From positions 1 to 64,000 of the forward strand of contig NZ_QBBX01000007.1 in NCBI RefSeq assembly GCF_003073175.1: a stretch of DNA of 64,000 bases, in the 5' to 3' direction. The notes beneath the pieces are model-generated. The model did no database searches. It saw only the letters and a program-made list of their open reading frames with translations, and was not told the DNA's origin. Within the stretch, counting starts at the first letter, position 1. Every line of letters starts with the position of its first letter. Source of the DNA: Peribacillus acanthi. Its GTDB lineage: Bacteria > Bacillota > Bacilli > Bacillales > DSM-1321. This document shows, piece after piece, positions 19,117-28,847 of this stretch. Both the position numbers and the translations under genes were made by a program.

Positions 19117-20065
19117 TTTTGTATGGAATGGAGGATACCCCGATCATCCACAAAGGGTAAATGAATGGATTAAACCAATACAGGAAAAACCGGAGGAAGG
19201 GACTTACCCAGATATCGTAATGCTGGGTGTTCCTTTATCCAGGTCGTCCATCTCGGCGTCTGGTGCTTCCGAGTTCCCGGAATACTTTCGTAGAGCTTGG
19301 AAAGGATTTGCTACCTACAATATCGATCATGACGTAGATCTTAATACGATGAAGATTGTCGATGCAGGGGATGTTCCGATGCATGTTACAGACATCTCGG
19401 CTTGCCACCAAAATATTAGGGAAGCCTCCTTGAAAGTACACCAGGAATTCTCTCAATCTATGATTTGTTCTATTGGAGGGGACCATTCGATTACGGCTAT
19501 GCTCGTAAAAGGCATGCATGATGCCAACCCTACTGAGAAAATTGGAATCTTACAATTTGATACTCACTTTGACTTACGAGATTTAACAGACAATGGCCCT
19601 TCTAACGGAACACCAATGCGTAATCTGATTGAAAGTAACGTAGTGGAAGGAGCCAATATGTATAATATTGGACTACATGGTTTTTTCAATAATAAGGATC
19701 TAAAAGTGTATGCAGATGAAAAAGGTGTAAACTATTACACTCTACGTGAAACAAGACGTAAAGGTATTGTAGAAACTGTTGCACAATGTTTAGAAGAATT
19801 AGAGAGTAAGGTAGACCGGATTTATGTAACGGTCGATATGGATGTATTGGATATTGCCTATGCTCCTGGTGTTCCGGCGTCTACGCCTGGAGGGATGACA
19901 TCAGGGGAACTTCTGGAGGCTGTTTGGCTGGCAGGTCGACATCCTAAGGTAAAGGCCATGGATATCGTCTGCTTGGATCCACTTCGCGATTTAGCGGCAC
20001 AGCCTACTGTAAAGATGGGAACTCACGTGTTTTTAACATTTTTGACTGGATTGGCAAAAAGGTAA
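19079..20065 (+). CDS. hutG: Formimidoylglutamase
   Basis: 328 aa ureohydrolase (arginase fold). Manganese motifs are complete: GGDHSIT, FDTHFDLRD and VDMDVLDIAYAPGVPAS. Produces L-glutamate and formamide from N-formimidoylglutamate, the last hut step. The start is taken as TTG at 19079, eight bases after GGAGG inside the hutI end; no good ATG follows before the conserved PPSFVWNGGYPDHPQRV. The overlap implies translational coupling to hutI. Confidence 0.92.
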   Translation: MKSFLYPHLIPPSFVWNGGYPDHPQRVNEWIKPIQEKPEEGTYPDIVMLGVPLSRSSISASGASEFPEYFRRAWKGFATYNIDHDVDLNTMKIVDAGDVPMHVTDISACHQNIREASLKVHQEFSQSMICSIGGDHSITAMLVKGMHDANPTEKIGILQFDTHFDLRDLTDNGPSNGTPMRNLIESNVVEGANMYNIGLHGFFNNKDLKVYADEKGVNYYTLRETRRKGIVETVAQCLEELESKVDRIYVTVDMDVLDIAYAPGVPASTPGGMTSGELLEAVWLAGRHPKVKAMDIVCLDPLRDLAAQPTVKMGTHVFLTFLTGLAKR

Positions 20066-20087
20066 GTAGGATTAAGGGGGAATAGGG

Positions 20088-21425
20088 ATGGAAAATCAAC
20101 CTGTAAGAAACCTACAACACGAATTGGCACCAAAAACGAGTGCAAGTAATATCACGAAGTTTTTCATTTTTAGCGCTATCGGAATTTTTATGTTTTTTAT
20201 TCCAATCACATTAAACGGAAAATCATCGATTATGCTGGATCATATCGTAAGCTTTATCCAGCTAAAGGTGCCTAGTGTACTTCCATACTATGCTTTAATT
20301 GTCATATTAATGGGTGCATTATATCCATTCGTAGCTAAAACCTGGAAGAAAGATAAGGTCACTATTGTCTTTTCTGTATTAAAGGTATTTGGTCTTGTTG
20401 CTGCTATTATGCTTGTATTTAATGTAGGTCCAGAGTGGTTTTTCGCTCCGAATATGGCACCATTTTTATACAATAAACTAGTCATATCAGTAGGTTTACT
20501 CGTTCCAATCGGATCTGTTTTCCTTGCATTACTTGTAGGCTATGGATTATTAGAGTTCATCGGAATTTTTATGCAGCCTGTTATGCGTCCGATTTGGAAG
20601 ACTCCAGGACGATCTGCCATTGATGCAGTAGCTTCCTTTGTTGGTAGCTATTCATTAGGTTTACTTATCACAAACCGTGTTTTCAAAGAAGGAAAATATT
20701 CTATTAAAGAAGCAGCGATAATTGCAACGGGTTTTTCTACCGTTTCGGCTACCTTTATGATTGTTGTAGCAAAAACATTGAACTTGATGGAAATGTGGAA
20801 CACATATTTCTGGGTAACCTTCGTGGTAACGTTCATCGTAACAGCAATTACCACTCGCATCTGGCCACTTTCCAAAATGAGCGATGAGTACTATCAGGGC
20901 ATGGAGGGTGACAAGGAAGTCATCATTAAAAAAGACCGAGTGAAGCATGCTTGGAAGGAAGCGATGATTACTGCAGAAAATGCACCAAGTCTTCAGAAAA
21001 ATATTTGGGATAACCTAAAAGACGGATTTATTATGACTATGGGAATTCTTCCATCCATCATGTCCGTTGGTCTACTTGGTTTGATCTTAGCTGAGTTCAC
21101 GCCGGTTTTTGATATTTTAGGATATGTATTTTATCCATTCACCGCTCTTGTTCAACTACCTGAACCCATGTTAGCAGCTAAAGCGAGTGCTGTATCCATT
21201 GCAGAAATGTTTCTACCTGCCTTACTAGTAACGGAAGCAGCTTTAGTGACGAAATTTGTTATGGCAGTCGTGTCAGTATCTTCTATTATTTTCTTTTCTG
21301 CCTTGGTTCCATGTATCTTATCAACAGAAATTCCGTTATCTATCGGTAAATTAGTAGTGATTTGGTTCGAAAGGGTTGTTTTAACAATTCTATTAACTGC
21401 TCCAATTGCCTATCTACTTTTATAA
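20088..21425 (+). CDS. YjiH family membrane transporter (candidate histidine or urocanate permease)
   Basis: 445 aa, about ten hydrophobic helices. The YjiH/Gate (nucleoside-recognition) fold is suggested by the N-terminal KFFIFSAIGIFMFFIPITLNGKSS and a repeated architecture with PILxSVGLLGLILAEFTPVFD. It follows hutG by 22 bases behind AAGGGGGAA, so it is the last gene of the hut unit. Position argues for uptake of histidine or a pathway intermediate; B. subtilis uses an unrelated permease (HutM) in this position. Substrate is inference. Confidence 0.75.
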   Translation: MENQPVRNLQHELAPKTSASNITKFFIFSAIGIFMFFIPITLNGKSSIMLDHIVSFIQLKVPSVLPYYALIVILMGALYPFVAKTWKKDKVTIVFSVLKVFGLVAAIMLVFNVGPEWFFAPNMAPFLYNKLVISVGLLVPIGSVFLALLVGYGLLEFIGIFMQPVMRPIWKTPGRSAIDAVASFVGSYSLGLLITNRVFKEGKYSIKEAAIIATGFSTVSATFMIVVAKTLNLMEMWNTYFWVTFVVTFIVTAITTRIWPLSKMSDEYYQGMEGDKEVIIKKDRVKHAWKEAMITAENAPSLQKNIWDNLKDGFIMTMGILPSIMSVGLLGLILAEFTPVFDILGYVFYPFTALVQLPEPMLAAKASAVSIAEMFLPALLVTEAALVTKFVMAVVSVSSIIFFSALVPCILSTEIPLSIGKLVVIWFERVVLTILLTAPIAYLLL

Positions 21426-21436
21426 AAAATTTTAAG

Positions 21437-21478
21437 AGAATGACTCAAACAACTTGCTTTGGGTCATTTTCTTTTTTT
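21437..21478 (+). terminator. Intrinsic terminator of the hut operon
   Basis: GAATGACTCAAA pairs with TTTGGGTCATTTTC and is followed by seven T. Confidence 0.8.
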
Positions 21479-22072
21479 GGGGGTATACGTGTGGGTTATT
21501 TCCTGCAAGACCACAATATTACAAGGGAAGAATCATTTATCGGTACAAAAATGCGGTGTTACGGATTACTTTCTAAAAAATGAATCAGGATATTTAAAAT
21601 CATAAATTAATCTAAAAAAGCAAATATCTTCCGTGAAAAACGAAAATTTTGTAGAAGAAGCGAAAATTCCCCATAAAAAACGAAAATCTGTAAAAACAAG
21701 CGGAAAGTTTCATTATGATTCACAAAACATTAATTTATCAGAAAAGGGAGGGGGAAATGATACTTAATCCAGAGTATACAATAGTAAATTGATTATGTTT
21801 GGGAGCTAACGCTTGTTTTCCGGGAAGAAATTCAATCCTTCGTAGAATTTATTGTGAGCATAAGTAAGATTATTTAAGATATAACAAGACTTACAACAGT
21901 GGGAGGAATCTAAATCTTAGTTAGTGTCGAAAAATCTTTTTCTAGTACAATCACCCATGTAACTATCGTAGCAGGAATTTTGTCCTAAAATTCCGAATAT
22001 TATAGATTAAGAAGAAACTGAATAACCATTCATTTTCTTCTTGCAAAATATATAATGATACGGGGGTTATGT
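21479..22072. other. Long intergenic region between hut and yhgE-like genes
   Basis: About 590 bases without a convincing gene. It holds the 20-bp-period repeats at 21621-21720. No riboswitch or RNA gene was recognised. The last 100 bases presumably hold the promoter of the next gene. Confidence 0.5.
21621..21720. repeat. Degenerate 20-bp-period AT-rich repeats (locus 2)
   Basis: Five units start exactly at 21621, 21641, 21661, 21681 and 21701. Three begin CGAAAAT, one CGGAAAG and one CAAATAT, each followed by a more variable A-rich half. Same period and similar CGAAA heads as the locus at 11371-11470, ten kilobases away. Confidence 0.65.
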
Positions 22073-24211
22073 ATGAACGCTTTTCGCTTGTTAGGGATGG
22101 AGCTTTCGAAGCTCAAGGAGCAAAAAGGGTTGCTGTTCTCATTGTTGGGGGTCTTGTTGATTCCATTGGTGTATGCAGCTATATTGCTGTCTTCAACTTG
22201 GGGTCCATACGATTACTTGAACAACTTGCCTGTAGCAGTTGTCAATAAGGATCAAGGTGGTACATCAGGGGATAAGCCAATCAATGTGGGAGAAGATTTA
22301 GTAGCAGATTTAAAGAAGACGAATACCTTGGGATGGGAGTTTGTCTCGGAAGAAGAAGCTCAAAAGGGATTAGATAGTCAAAAGTATTACATGGTCATTG
22401 AAATTCCAGAAGATTTTTCACAAAAGGTCACTACTGTTTTGGATGCAAATCCACAAGTTCCGGAATTAAAGTATGTCCAAAATGAAGGATTAAATTTCAT
22501 GGCAGCACAGGTCACACGAAGTGCTACCGAAAAAATTCGTGAGCAATTAGGTAATAAAATTACAGAAACATATGCAAATAATTTATTTACCAGATTTGGT
22601 GATATCTCGAATGGGTTCAAAACGGGAGCAGAGGGTTCTCAGAAAATTTATGATGGTACAACACAATTATCAGATGGTACAGGGAAATTATTGCAATCAT
22701 TAACAGATAAATCAGCTGATATTCAAAAACTTGCGGATGGTTCGCAAAAAGCAGAAAATGGGGCAGGGCAGCTATTGAGTTCCATTAAAGGTGGAACGGG
22801 GGATATCAATAAATTGGCCGCTGGTTCCAAACAAATTGACCAAGGGGCTGGACAATTACAGGAAGGATCGGCCAAGGTTTTAGCTGGTCTACAGTCAGCC
22901 GAAACGGGAGGAAAGGCGTTAGCTACAGGATTAGAATCTAAAATTATGCCTGGTAGTGCTCTACTAGCATCAAAAACGGGTGACTTGGCTACTGGTGCAA
23001 AACAATTGTCAGATGGCTCACAAGGTCTCACTGCTTTATTAAAGGGGTATTTGGCAAAGCATCCTGAACTCCTTACAGATCCAGAGTTTCTAAGAATTGT
23101 AGGAACTAGTGAAGCGATATCCGGGAAAATGCCTGGTCTAGTGGATGGAGCAAATCAATTAAAAGCAGGAGCAGATAGTTTAGCTGCAGGGATTGCCAAA
23201 GAAGCAGTTCCAGGCTCGAAAAAATTGGCCTCTGGGTTGTCAGAGTTAGTTGTAGGGCAGAAGGCAATTGGCAATGGTATCTCTGACTTAAAAGCTGGTG
23301 CTTCTCAAGTTGCTAATGGGAATGCTTCTGTTGCTAATTCCTGGGTTAAAATGACTAGTGCAGTTGCTAGCCTGCAAAATGGACTATCACAAATCAGTTC
23401 AGGTAACGAGACAGTTGCTTCAGGTTGGCAAGTCATGACCGAGGGCGTAACTACACTGGATAGCGGAGCAAAACAGCTGCAATCTGGAAGTCAGCAATTG
23501 TCTGATGGTTTAGCTGGTGGAGCGGATGAAATGAGCAAAATTCAAGTAAGTGATGCGAACATCAGTATGTTCTCATCTCCAGTGAATTTGACAGGTGAAA
23601 AAGTAAATGGGTTTGAATTCTATCGTGATTCAACTGCCCCTTACGTATTGTCACTTGCACTGTTTGTAGGAGCTTTAATTCTTTCTTTCATTATCGATTT
23701 CAAAAAACCAGCTGGTTTACCGAGTTCAGCGATGAGTTGGTACGTAAGCAAGCTTATGAAAGTATCTTTATTTGCAGTTGCACAAGGAGTGCTAGTTTCT
23801 CTTTTCTCTCTTTTATTCTTGCAATTAAAAGTTGAAAACGCTTTCTTATTTGTTGGCTTCTCTGTTTTTACAAGTCTAGCATTCATGTCCATGGTCTTCT
23901 TCTTAGTTACGTTGGGAGGAAATATCGGACGATTTGTTGCTCTTGCATTCATCGTATTGCAATTATCTACAACAGGATCGAACCTTCCAATCCCGATGCT
24001 ACCAGAGAATCTTCAAGTACTAAGTAAATTCTTGCCATTGACCTATTCGAATACAGGATTTAAGTCCATTATTTCTTTAGGTGATACTAGCTTCTTAGCA
24101 TCCAATGCTACAGTATTGTTCTTCTACCTAGTAGGCTTTGCGGTATTGTCTCTAGGTGTCTTTCTTTTCAGTTTCAAGAAGAGTAAAGCTGAGCTTTCTT
24201 TAGCAGCATAA
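22073..24211 (+). CDS. YhgE/Pip family membrane protein
   Basis: 712 aa from the ATG at 22073 (behind CGGGGGTT; an ATG at 22055 is the alternative). N-terminal helix (about 20-45), then a large outside domain (about 50-500) rich in repeats of the type GAxQLxxGxxxLxxG (for instance LADGSQKAENGAGQLLSS), and a C-terminal ABC-2-type block of about six helices. The family includes the phage infection protein Pip of Lactococcus and ESX/type VII-linked YueB-like phage receptors. Monocistronic. A role in secretion or as a phage receptor is family knowledge, not shown here. Confidence 0.85.
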   Translation: MNAFRLLGMELSKLKEQKGLLFSLLGVLLIPLVYAAILLSSTWGPYDYLNNLPVAVVNKDQGGTSGDKPINVGEDLVADLKKTNTLGWEFVSEEEAQKGLDSQKYYMVIEIPEDFSQKVTTVLDANPQVPELKYVQNEGLNFMAAQVTRSATEKIREQLGNKITETYANNLFTRFGDISNGFKTGAEGSQKIYDGTTQLSDGTGKLLQSLTDKSADIQKLADGSQKAENGAGQLLSSIKGGTGDINKLAAGSKQIDQGAGQLQEGSAKVLAGLQSAETGGKALATGLESKIMPGSALLASKTGDLATGAKQLSDGSQGLTALLKGYLAKHPELLTDPEFLRIVGTSEAISGKMPGLVDGANQLKAGADSLAAGIAKEAVPGSKKLASGLSELVVGQKAIGNGISDLKAGASQVANGNASVANSWVKMTSAVASLQNGLSQISSGNETVASGWQVMTEGVTTLDSGAKQLQSGSQQLSDGLAGGADEMSKIQVSDANISMFSSPVNLTGEKVNGFEFYRDSTAPYVLSLALFVGALILSFIIDFKKPAGLPSSAMSWYVSKLMKVSLFAVAQGVLVSLFSLLFLQLKVENAFLFVGFSVFTSLAFMSMVFFLVTLGGNIGRFVALAFIVLQLSTTGSNLPIPMLPENLQVLSKFLPLTYSNTGFKSIISLGDTSFLASNATVLFFYLVGFAVLSLGVFLFSFKKSKAELSLAA

Positions 24212-24216
24212 TAGTA

Positions 24217-24261
24217 AGAGGTGTCTAAAAGATTTTTCAATCTTTTGGATGCCTCTTTTTT
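24217..24261 (+). terminator. Intrinsic terminator after the YhgE/Pip gene
   Basis: AGAGGTGTCTAAAAGATT pairs with AATCTTTTGGATGCCTCT followed by a T run. Confidence 0.9.
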
Positions 24262-24352
24262 GTTTAGACTTTGTAATTTGTCTTTATTGAGTTTATTTCG
24301 ATGACGTCTAGGGAAAGAGAGGGGAAACTAAGAATCTTTGAGGTGAATACTG

Positions 24353-25087
24353 TTGGAAGCAACTAAAAGTTATTTGTTTACAAAGGAAGATATGAGAAAT
24401 CCTAAATTGGTTCCTGAGTGGGTATTAAAAGAGTATGAGAGATTCCATGAAGTCGTTACCGACCGGACTTTTCCCTGTTATTTTGGGATGGCTGCTGAAA
24501 ATAAAGGTGAATTAAGATATTCCTATATTAGTAGAAATGATTGGTCACACTTACCTCAAACATTAAAGGAATTCATTGATCTATTTGAAACAGATCAACC
24601 GTTAATTCGTCATGGCTTCTTTTTGTTTGTTGAACCTGAATCAGAAGAGAAGGACCTTGAACATTACAGACTATGTTTTTGGAATGTCCTTCAGTATTTG
24701 CATGAACAGGATGATTGTCCATGGCCAAAGGACTATCCTACAGATCCAGATCACCACCTTTGGGCTTTTTCTTTCGCAGAAGAGGCGTTTTTCGTGTTTG
24801 GGAATGCTCCTGCCTATAAACAACGTAAAACGAGAGATTTAGGAAAAAGCCTTATCTTAGGTTTTCAGCCACGTAGAATTTTTGAGGGTCTAGAAGGTAC
24901 AAGCAAAGGTGGAATCATGTCGCGAGAGAAAGTGCGTGAACGCGTGGAGAAGTGGGATGGTCTCCCTAAGCATCCTAACATCAGTCACTATGGAGATCCA
25001 GAGCATAGAGAGTGGAAACAATATTTTATAGGTGATGATATTAAACCAATTGAAGGCAAATGTCCTTTTTCCCATAAGACTATGTAG
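24353..25087 (+). CDS. YqcI/YcgG family protein
   Basis: 244 aa starting at TTG (24353), seven bases behind GAGGTG. Family marks: FPCYFGMAAENKGELRYSYI, DPDHHLWAFSFAEEAFFVFGN and the cysteine-containing end EGKCPFSHKTM. Function of the family is unknown; some relatives are cytosolic proteins predicted to bind haem or act on small metabolites, but I cannot support either here. Thirty-four bases before the DDAH-like gene, so probably co-transcribed. Confidence 0.75.
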   Translation: MEATKSYLFTKEDMRNPKLVPEWVLKEYERFHEVVTDRTFPCYFGMAAENKGELRYSYISRNDWSHLPQTLKEFIDLFETDQPLIRHGFFLFVEPESEEKDLEHYRLCFWNVLQYLHEQDDCPWPKDYPTDPDHHLWAFSFAEEAFFVFGNAPAYKQRKTRDLGKSLILGFQPRRIFEGLEGTSKGGIMSREKVRERVEKWDGLPKHPNISHYGDPEHREWKQYFIGDDIKPIEGKCPFSHKTM

Positions 25088-25121
25088 GCTAATTAGAAAC
25101 CAATCAAGCAGGAGGTAAGAA

Positions 25122-25976
25122 ATGTCTTTCATTTTACCATCATCTTTCACATTATCATGCGAAAGCGAATATGGTCAGCTGAAAAAAGTGTTGCTCTGTC
25201 CACCCGTATTTATGCAAATTTCTGAAGTGATCAATGAAACACAAAAGCACTATGTTCAGGAAAATATCAACGTTGAAATAGCTTTAAAGCAGCATGATGA
25301 ATTCGTCAATGTCTTGAAGGAGCATCAAGTTGAAGTTTTCTTTTTACCAGCATTGCCCGATTACCCTGAGCAAGTTTTTACAAGAGATATTGGATTTACG
25401 ATAGGCAAAAAGGTGTTTGTTTCGGAGATGGGATGCAACATAAGAAAAGGAGAAGAACTTATCCTAAAAAAATGGCTAAAACAGTATAAATTCTCTCATT
25501 TAGAATTAACTAAGGAAAGAATTGAAGGCGGTGATGTTTTGGTAGATGGAAAGAATCTCTACATAGGTGTTAGTAATCGGACGTCACAAGCAGCTATTAC
25601 TCAATTACAGACATTTTTACCAGACTATCGTTTACACCGAATTCCATTTAAAAAAGAATATTTACATTTAGATTGTGTGTTCAACATTGTTTCACCAGAT
25701 GAAGCTTTGGTATATTCGAAGGCTTTTTCAAACAAGGAACTTCAGTTGTTAGCCTCCCACTACGATTTGATTGAATTGAGTGAGAGTGAACAGTTTTCTC
25801 TAGGCACCAACATACTTTCTTTAGGCAATAAAGTAATATGTAGCTTACCTCAGAATCGAGAAATAAATAGAAAGCTTTCACAAAGAGGATTTAAAATTAT
25901 TGAAGTGGACTTCTCTGAAATCATAAAGTCAGGTGGTTCATTTAGATGTTGTAGTATGCCACTCGTCAGAAAGTAG
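25122..25976 (+). CDS. Dimethylarginine dimethylaminohydrolase-like amidinotransferase-fold enzyme
   Basis: 284 aa. Catalytic set of the guanidino-modifying superfamily is present: VFTRDIGF, RIEGGDVLVDG, the histidine in LHLDCVFN, and the C-terminal nucleophile in SGGSFRCCSMPL. Resembles B. subtilis YkgA. Members hydrolyse arginine or methylarginine derivatives to citrulline or related products through a covalent cysteine adduct. Start behind AGGAGGTAAGAA; follows the YqcI/YcgG gene. Confidence 0.8.
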   Translation: MSFILPSSFTLSCESEYGQLKKVLLCPPVFMQISEVINETQKHYVQENINVEIALKQHDEFVNVLKEHQVEVFFLPALPDYPEQVFTRDIGFTIGKKVFVSEMGCNIRKGEELILKKWLKQYKFSHLELTKERIEGGDVLVDGKNLYIGVSNRTSQAAITQLQTFLPDYRLHRIPFKKEYLHLDCVFNIVSPDEALVYSKAFSNKELQLLASHYDLIELSESEQFSLGTNILSLGNKVICSLPQNREINRKLSQRGFKIIEVDFSEIIKSGGSFRCCSMPLVRK

Positions 25977-26001
25977 TAAAAAAACTTCATTGATTTGTCT
26001 T

Positions 26002-26030
26002 AACAACGGTAGAACACCGTTGTTTTTTAT
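26002..26030 (+). terminator. Intrinsic terminator
   Basis: AACAACGGT-agaac-ACCGTTGTT then T run, after the DDAH-like gene. Confidence 0.9.
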
Positions 26031-26138
26031 GCTGAAAAGGTTTTCATTCTTTGATAAAATGAATTGTTAAATGGTTTTATGGGAATTTTTTGTACTTAAT
26101 AAGAATGACTCTTAAGTAAGGGAATTGGGGAGAATTTA

Positions 26139-27770
26139 GTGTCTATTAGATTAAGAGCTTATTTTGCAATTTGTTTTGCGATAGGTGTTTTTATTTTAAC
26201 CGCAATCTTGAGCTATGCAATCGGAAGTTTTTCTACTTCTGTACTGAAAAGAGAGGTAGGTGGTTCTCTTTCGGAAGTAGCCTATCAAATGGTAGATAAA
26301 TTGGATTACTTTATGTGGTCACGTTATAGTGAAATACAAATATTAGGTGAATTAGAAACGTTCAAGAATCCAGAAAATCCACAGGAGATACAACAGATAC
26401 TAAACCATTTGAAAACGAGTATTCCATCCTTTTCATGGGTGGGTTTTACAAATGAAAAGGGTCAGGTTTTAGTTGCAACAGATGGAATATTAAAAGGAGC
26501 CGATATTTCAGAAAGACCAGTATTTCAAAATGCTCTTTCCAAACCTTTTATTGGTGATGTACACGATGCGGTCCTTTTATCAAAACTACTTCCTAATCCA
26601 ACGGGAGAACCGTTACAGTTCGTGGATATAAGTACTCCAATTATGAATAACGAGAATCAATTTATAGGTGTGTTGGCTGCCCATTTCAGTTGGGAATGGA
26701 CAGAGGAAATCAAGAAATCCATTTTAGAACCGTTAAAAGGGACTAGAGAGGACGTTGAGGTTTTCATTGTCAGTAAAAAAGATAAGACCGTCATTTTAGG
26801 ACCAAAAGATTTAATCGGCAAACCGTTGAAGCTAGAGGGTATAGACTTTGATATGCAAAAGAATAGTTGGGATTTGGTGACTTGGCCAGATGGGAATGAT
26901 TATGTGACAGGATTTGCATATGGTACAGGATACAAGGATTATAATGGATTAGGTTGGACAGTTATTGTAAGACAACCAGAGGAACTCGCATTTGTTGATT
27001 CTAAAAATCTACAAAGGTTTATCTTGACGATTGGAATTATCTCATCCATCATTTTTGCCTTCATTGGTTGGATTGTATCCTCTAGGATTTCAAAGCCACT
27101 TTTTAATATTGAACAGGCAGCAAGACTTTTAAAAACAGGGAAGATTGCTACTATACCAGTGGAGACAGGGATAAAAGATATTGAAGTATTATCATCAACT
27201 TTGAGGGAACTGGTAAGTGAATTGACCAAGACAGAGAGTGCACTAGGAAAAATGCAAACCATAGCCCATCATGATGAATTGACTGGGCTGCCGAATCGAA
27301 TGGCTCTAAATCAATATATTCAAGATTTTCTAATGAAAGAGAATCGTAGTGGAAAGTCATATATGATGTTATTTATGGATTTGGATGGGTTCAAACGTGT
27401 CAATGATGAGTATGGCCACCATATGGGGGATCAGCTATTGATTCATGTTGGACAGAGGATTAAAGAGGCAATTCCTGATCATGCTTTTTTGGCAAGGTTG
27501 GGAGGGGATGAATTTGTTATCGTACTCGACTCAGCTGATAATCATAGTGAGATCGTTTCGACCATTATTCGAAATTTGAACACGCCTTTCAATCTGTCCA
27601 AATATACTATTACTATAAGCTGTAGTATAGGCGGGGCGTTATGGTCTGTTGATCATTCTAACCCAGACCATGTTTTGCAACTTGCGGATAAGGCACTGTA
27701 CGCCTCTAAAAACTCAGGTAAAAATAAAGTAACATACCACAATCAGAATATGAAAGACAGTGAATACTGA
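26139..27770 (+). CDS. Membrane diguanylate cyclase with outside Cache sensor and HAMP-like linker
   Basis: 543 aa from GTG at 26139 behind GGGGAG. Helix near 8-30, an outside dCache-type sensor (about 35-290), a second helix (about 294-315), a HAMP-like stretch (SSRISKPLFNIEQAARLL) and a GGDEF domain (about 375-535). The active site GGDEF is intact at residues 455-459 with LTGLPNR and MDLDGFKRVND upstream. The RxxD inhibitory site expected just before GGDEF is not visible. Should make cyclic di-GMP at the membrane in response to an outside ligand, which cannot be named. Confidence 0.88.
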   Translation: MSIRLRAYFAICFAIGVFILTAILSYAIGSFSTSVLKREVGGSLSEVAYQMVDKLDYFMWSRYSEIQILGELETFKNPENPQEIQQILNHLKTSIPSFSWVGFTNEKGQVLVATDGILKGADISERPVFQNALSKPFIGDVHDAVLLSKLLPNPTGEPLQFVDISTPIMNNENQFIGVLAAHFSWEWTEEIKKSILEPLKGTREDVEVFIVSKKDKTVILGPKDLIGKPLKLEGIDFDMQKNSWDLVTWPDGNDYVTGFAYGTGYKDYNGLGWTVIVRQPEELAFVDSKNLQRFILTIGIISSIIFAFIGWIVSSRISKPLFNIEQAARLLKTGKIATIPVETGIKDIEVLSSTLRELVSELTKTESALGKMQTIAHHDELTGLPNRMALNQYIQDFLMKENRSGKSYMMLFMDLDGFKRVNDEYGHHMGDQLLIHVGQRIKEAIPDHAFLARLGGDEFVIVLDSADNHSEIVSTIIRNLNTPFNLSKYTITISCSIGGALWSVDHSNPDHVLQLADKALYASKNSGKNKVTYHNQNMKDSEY

Positions 27771-27797
27771 ATAATAAAAGATGCTATCGAAAAAAAG

Positions 27798-27828
27798 CAT
27801 GCCGATATGACTGTGGCATGTTTTTTTA
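27798..27828 (+). terminator. Intrinsic terminator after the diguanylate cyclase gene
   Basis: CATGCC-gatatgactgt-GGCATG followed by seven T. Confidence 0.85.
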
Positions 27829-27966
27829 GTTTATGAGCGAAGCGAATTTAAAAATATATTTCTAAGCAATTAGATCATAATAGATTCTAAAAATTTGTTT
27901 ATTTCTGACATTAAGGGATGTATAATAATGGAACATCTTTTGGGATAGGGTAGGAGTGGAGATTAG

Positions 27967-28755
27967 ATGATGAGAAAGCTAAGAAACAACGATCATAATA
28001 TGATTATCGAGTACTTGAAGGAAGAGCCTTCATTAAATCTGTTTATCATCGGGGACATTGAAGCGTTAGGGTATGATAACGAAAACCAAGATTTATGGGG
28101 AGAGTTCAATGAAAAAGATGAGTTAATAGCTGTTCTTTTGCGCTACTACAATTCTTATATTCCATATGCTAAGGGAGATTTTAATGCCTTAGCTTTTGCA
28201 GAAATCATATTAAACGATCCAGAATATGCAGCTCTTTCAGGTGTTTCTAAGGTAGTTGAAAAATTAGAACCATACCTAGAAGGAAAAGTGGGAAAAAAAC
28301 AAGTCACGTATTTTTGTGAATGTACAAAGGATGACTTTACTGGTGCTTCCCAAAAACATGATGAGGTTAAACTCTTAAGTTTGGATCGTGTCGATGAATT
28401 GATTGCACTTCGAGCATCCATCGATGAGTTTATTCCCAATCCAAGGGCGAAAGAAATGATTGTTAAAGGGATAGAATCTCACACAGGTCGTACTTACTAT
28501 ATAGAAGTAAACAATAAAATGGCAGCAACAGCGTCCACGACTGCTGAAAACTCAATCTCAGCCATGATTGTAGGGGTATGTACCTCTAAGGATTATCGAA
28601 GACAAGGATTGGCTAGCGTCGTTATGCAACAGCTTGTTCAAGACGTTTTGGAGGAAGATAAAGTTCTTTGTTTATTTTATGACAATCCCGAAGCAGGAAG
28701 AATCTATAAGCGTTTAGGATTTAGGGATATAGGAATGTGGACGATGTTTCGTTAA
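27967..28755 (+). CDS. GNAT family N-acetyltransferase (two-lobed)
   Basis: 262 aa; start ATG at 27967 (an immediately following ATG is equally possible). The C-terminal half carries the acetyl-CoA motif: IVGVCTSKDYRRQGLASVVMQQL then LFYDNPEAGRIYKRLGFRDIG. The N-terminal 120 residues form a less conserved lobe, as in YkkB/Eis-like proteins. Substrate unknown. Monocistronic with its own long terminator. Confidence 0.78.
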   Translation: MMRKLRNNDHNMIIEYLKEEPSLNLFIIGDIEALGYDNENQDLWGEFNEKDELIAVLLRYYNSYIPYAKGDFNALAFAEIILNDPEYAALSGVSKVVEKLEPYLEGKVGKKQVTYFCECTKDDFTGASQKHDEVKLLSLDRVDELIALRASIDEFIPNPRAKEMIVKGIESHTGRTYYIEVNNKMAATASTTAENSISAMIVGVCTSKDYRRQGLASVVMQQLVQDVLEEDKVLCLFYDNPEAGRIYKRLGFRDIGMWTMFR

Positions 28756-28771
28756 ATCTTACAAATTTAGG

Positions 28772-28847
28772 CTGACTTCAATCACTAGAAAATTACCTTT
28801 TTCTCAAGATAAGGTACTAAATCTAGTGATTGAGTCAGTCTTTTTTT
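28772..28847 (+). terminator. Long intrinsic terminator after the GNAT gene
   Basis: CTGACTTCAATCACTAGA pairs with TCTAGTGATTGAGTCAG (inner AAGGTA/TACCTT pairing too) followed by seven T. Confidence 0.88.

Noticed and set aside
21362-21583. Frame crossing the end of the hut transporter gene
   Set aside because: It spans the operon terminator and overlaps a real gene; no ribosome site.
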